NCBI GenBank assembly: GCA_903879975.1
Contig: CAIRNL010000440.1
Span: 1 to 6,205 of the forward strand
Direction of reading: 5' to 3'
From: an uncultured Chloroflexota bacterium
GTDB lineage: Bacteria; Chloroflexota; Anaerolineae; Caldilineales; Caldilineaceae
Length of the DNA stretch: 6,205 bases
The position numbers were made by a program, and so were the translations under genes. The notes under the pieces were generated by a model. The model was not told where the DNA came from, ran no database searches, and worked only from the letters and a program-made list of their open reading frames with translations. Each line of letters opens with the position of its first letter. Position 1 is the first letter of the stretch. Shown here one piece after another: positions 5,925-6,205 of the stretch.

Positions 5925-6205
5925 ACCGCAGCACCCTGCTGCCGGCCCTGAGTACCGCGTCATACCGGCTGGCCCAAACCGTTGGCGCATCGTCGATCGC
6001 CAGCAACGCAACCACGGCGCCTATACCGAACGCGCAGCTGCGGACAAGGCGTACGTCGATCTCAATGCCAAAGCCTGCCCCGAGCTTGTCGAAGGGAGCA
6101 CGCGTCACACCAGCAAAGAGGAACCTGTAGGAGCCAACCGCTTGCACCCCGCCCGCCGGGCGACCTGGCGAACATTGTTGCCCTGCTGGGGAGACCGTCA
6201 AAGCC
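5908..6205 (+). CDS. Small hypothetical protein, runs off the window; 3' part invaded by a repeat
   Basis: ATG 5908 follows GGAGG (5901-5905) by only two bases, a very tight spacing, and the frame stays open to the window end (99 codons). The first 55 or so residues look genuinely coding: EYRVIPAGPNRWRIVDRQQ, then HGAYTERAAADKAYVDLNAK, resembling a short strand-rich domain followed by a helix. From about residue 56 the composition changes abruptly (CPELVEGS and on) where a REP-like repeat is read through. The natural gene probably ended near there or has been extended by the insertion. It lies just downstream of the frameshifted small ORF and may form an operon with it. I do not recognise the family; the adjacent toxin-antitoxin pair and repeats suggest an accessory locus. 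Confidence 0.45.
   Translation, partial: MIAGRKPQHPAAGPEYRVIPAGPNRWRIVDRQQRNHGAYTERAAADKAYVDLNAKACPELVEGSTRHTSKEEPVGANRLHPARRATWRTLLPCWGDRQS
6074..6096. repeat. REP-like dispersed repeat element (GAGCTTGTCGAAGG core)
   Basis: The core GAGCTTGTCGAAGGG (6082-6096), with a C-run before it, matches from memory a widespread short intergenic repeat whose translations read CPE(P/L)VEG on one strand and PFDKL(R/G)AG on the other. Both signatures are present here. It lies in frame inside the ORF starting at 5908. Copy number in this genome cannot be seen from one window. Confidence 0.5.
6150..6162. repeat. Short perfect GC hairpin near the window edge
   Basis: CGCCCG (6150-6155) and CGGGCG (6157-6162) are exact complements around one C. 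The element lies about 54 bases after the REP-like core and may belong to the same repeat array. No T-run follows it. Confidence 0.3.

Noticed and set aside
5779..6201. 140-codon minus-strand frame at the right edge
   Set aside because: It reads the reverse of the REP-like element (PFDKLGAG) and of the plus-strand small ORFs, which have the better start signals.

Overview
The window is about 6.2 kb of moderately GC-rich bacterial chromosomal DNA. No rRNA, tRNA or other firm taxonomic marker is visible. Two genes have a TANNNT -10 box ending 5-6 bases before the start codon, as if transcribed without a leader. Combined with the GC content, a beta-CASP nuclease and transposon debris, this would fit a Chloroflexota-type environmental bacterium, but that placement is only an inference.

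Left part (1-2521): On the minus strand lie the first codons of a secreted or lipid-free exported protein (signal peptide, truncated by the window edge), and upstream of it a complete 468-aa metallo-beta-lactamase/beta-CASP/RMMBL ribonuclease-type protein. An AT-rich divergent control region (about 1780-1900) separates the nuclease from a plus-strand gene for a six-helix membrane protein of unknown function. It carries a good minus-strand promoter, a leaderless-type plus-strand promoter and a run of roughly helically spaced T-tracts.

Middle (2522-4370): A complete adenine deaminase gene (ade, purine salvage), whose start is decided by an AAAGGA ribosome site. It is followed 11 bases after its stop by a GC-rich hairpin.

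Right part (4371-6205): An accessory-looking stretch. About 650 bases between the convergent ade and vapC genes hold a decayed transposase fragment, a 21-codon micro-ORF with a strong Shine-Dalgarno sequence, and a long inverted repeat. Next is a complete minus-strand type II toxin-antitoxin operon (antitoxin then PIN-domain toxin, ATGA overlap) with its own promoter. Divergent from it is a leaderless-type promoter driving two tiny overlapping reading frames. The first appears frameshifted at a C5 run. The second runs off the window and is invaded by a REP-like GAGCTTGTCGAAGG element.

The left and middle genes look like housekeeping RNA and purine metabolism and show no functional link to each other. 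The right part has the character of a small mobile or defence scrapyard: toxin-antitoxin, transposase remnant, repeats and small unknown genes. I see no complete new multi-gene system. The least explained items are the small gene pair at the right edge and the micro-ORF with its flanking inverted repeats.
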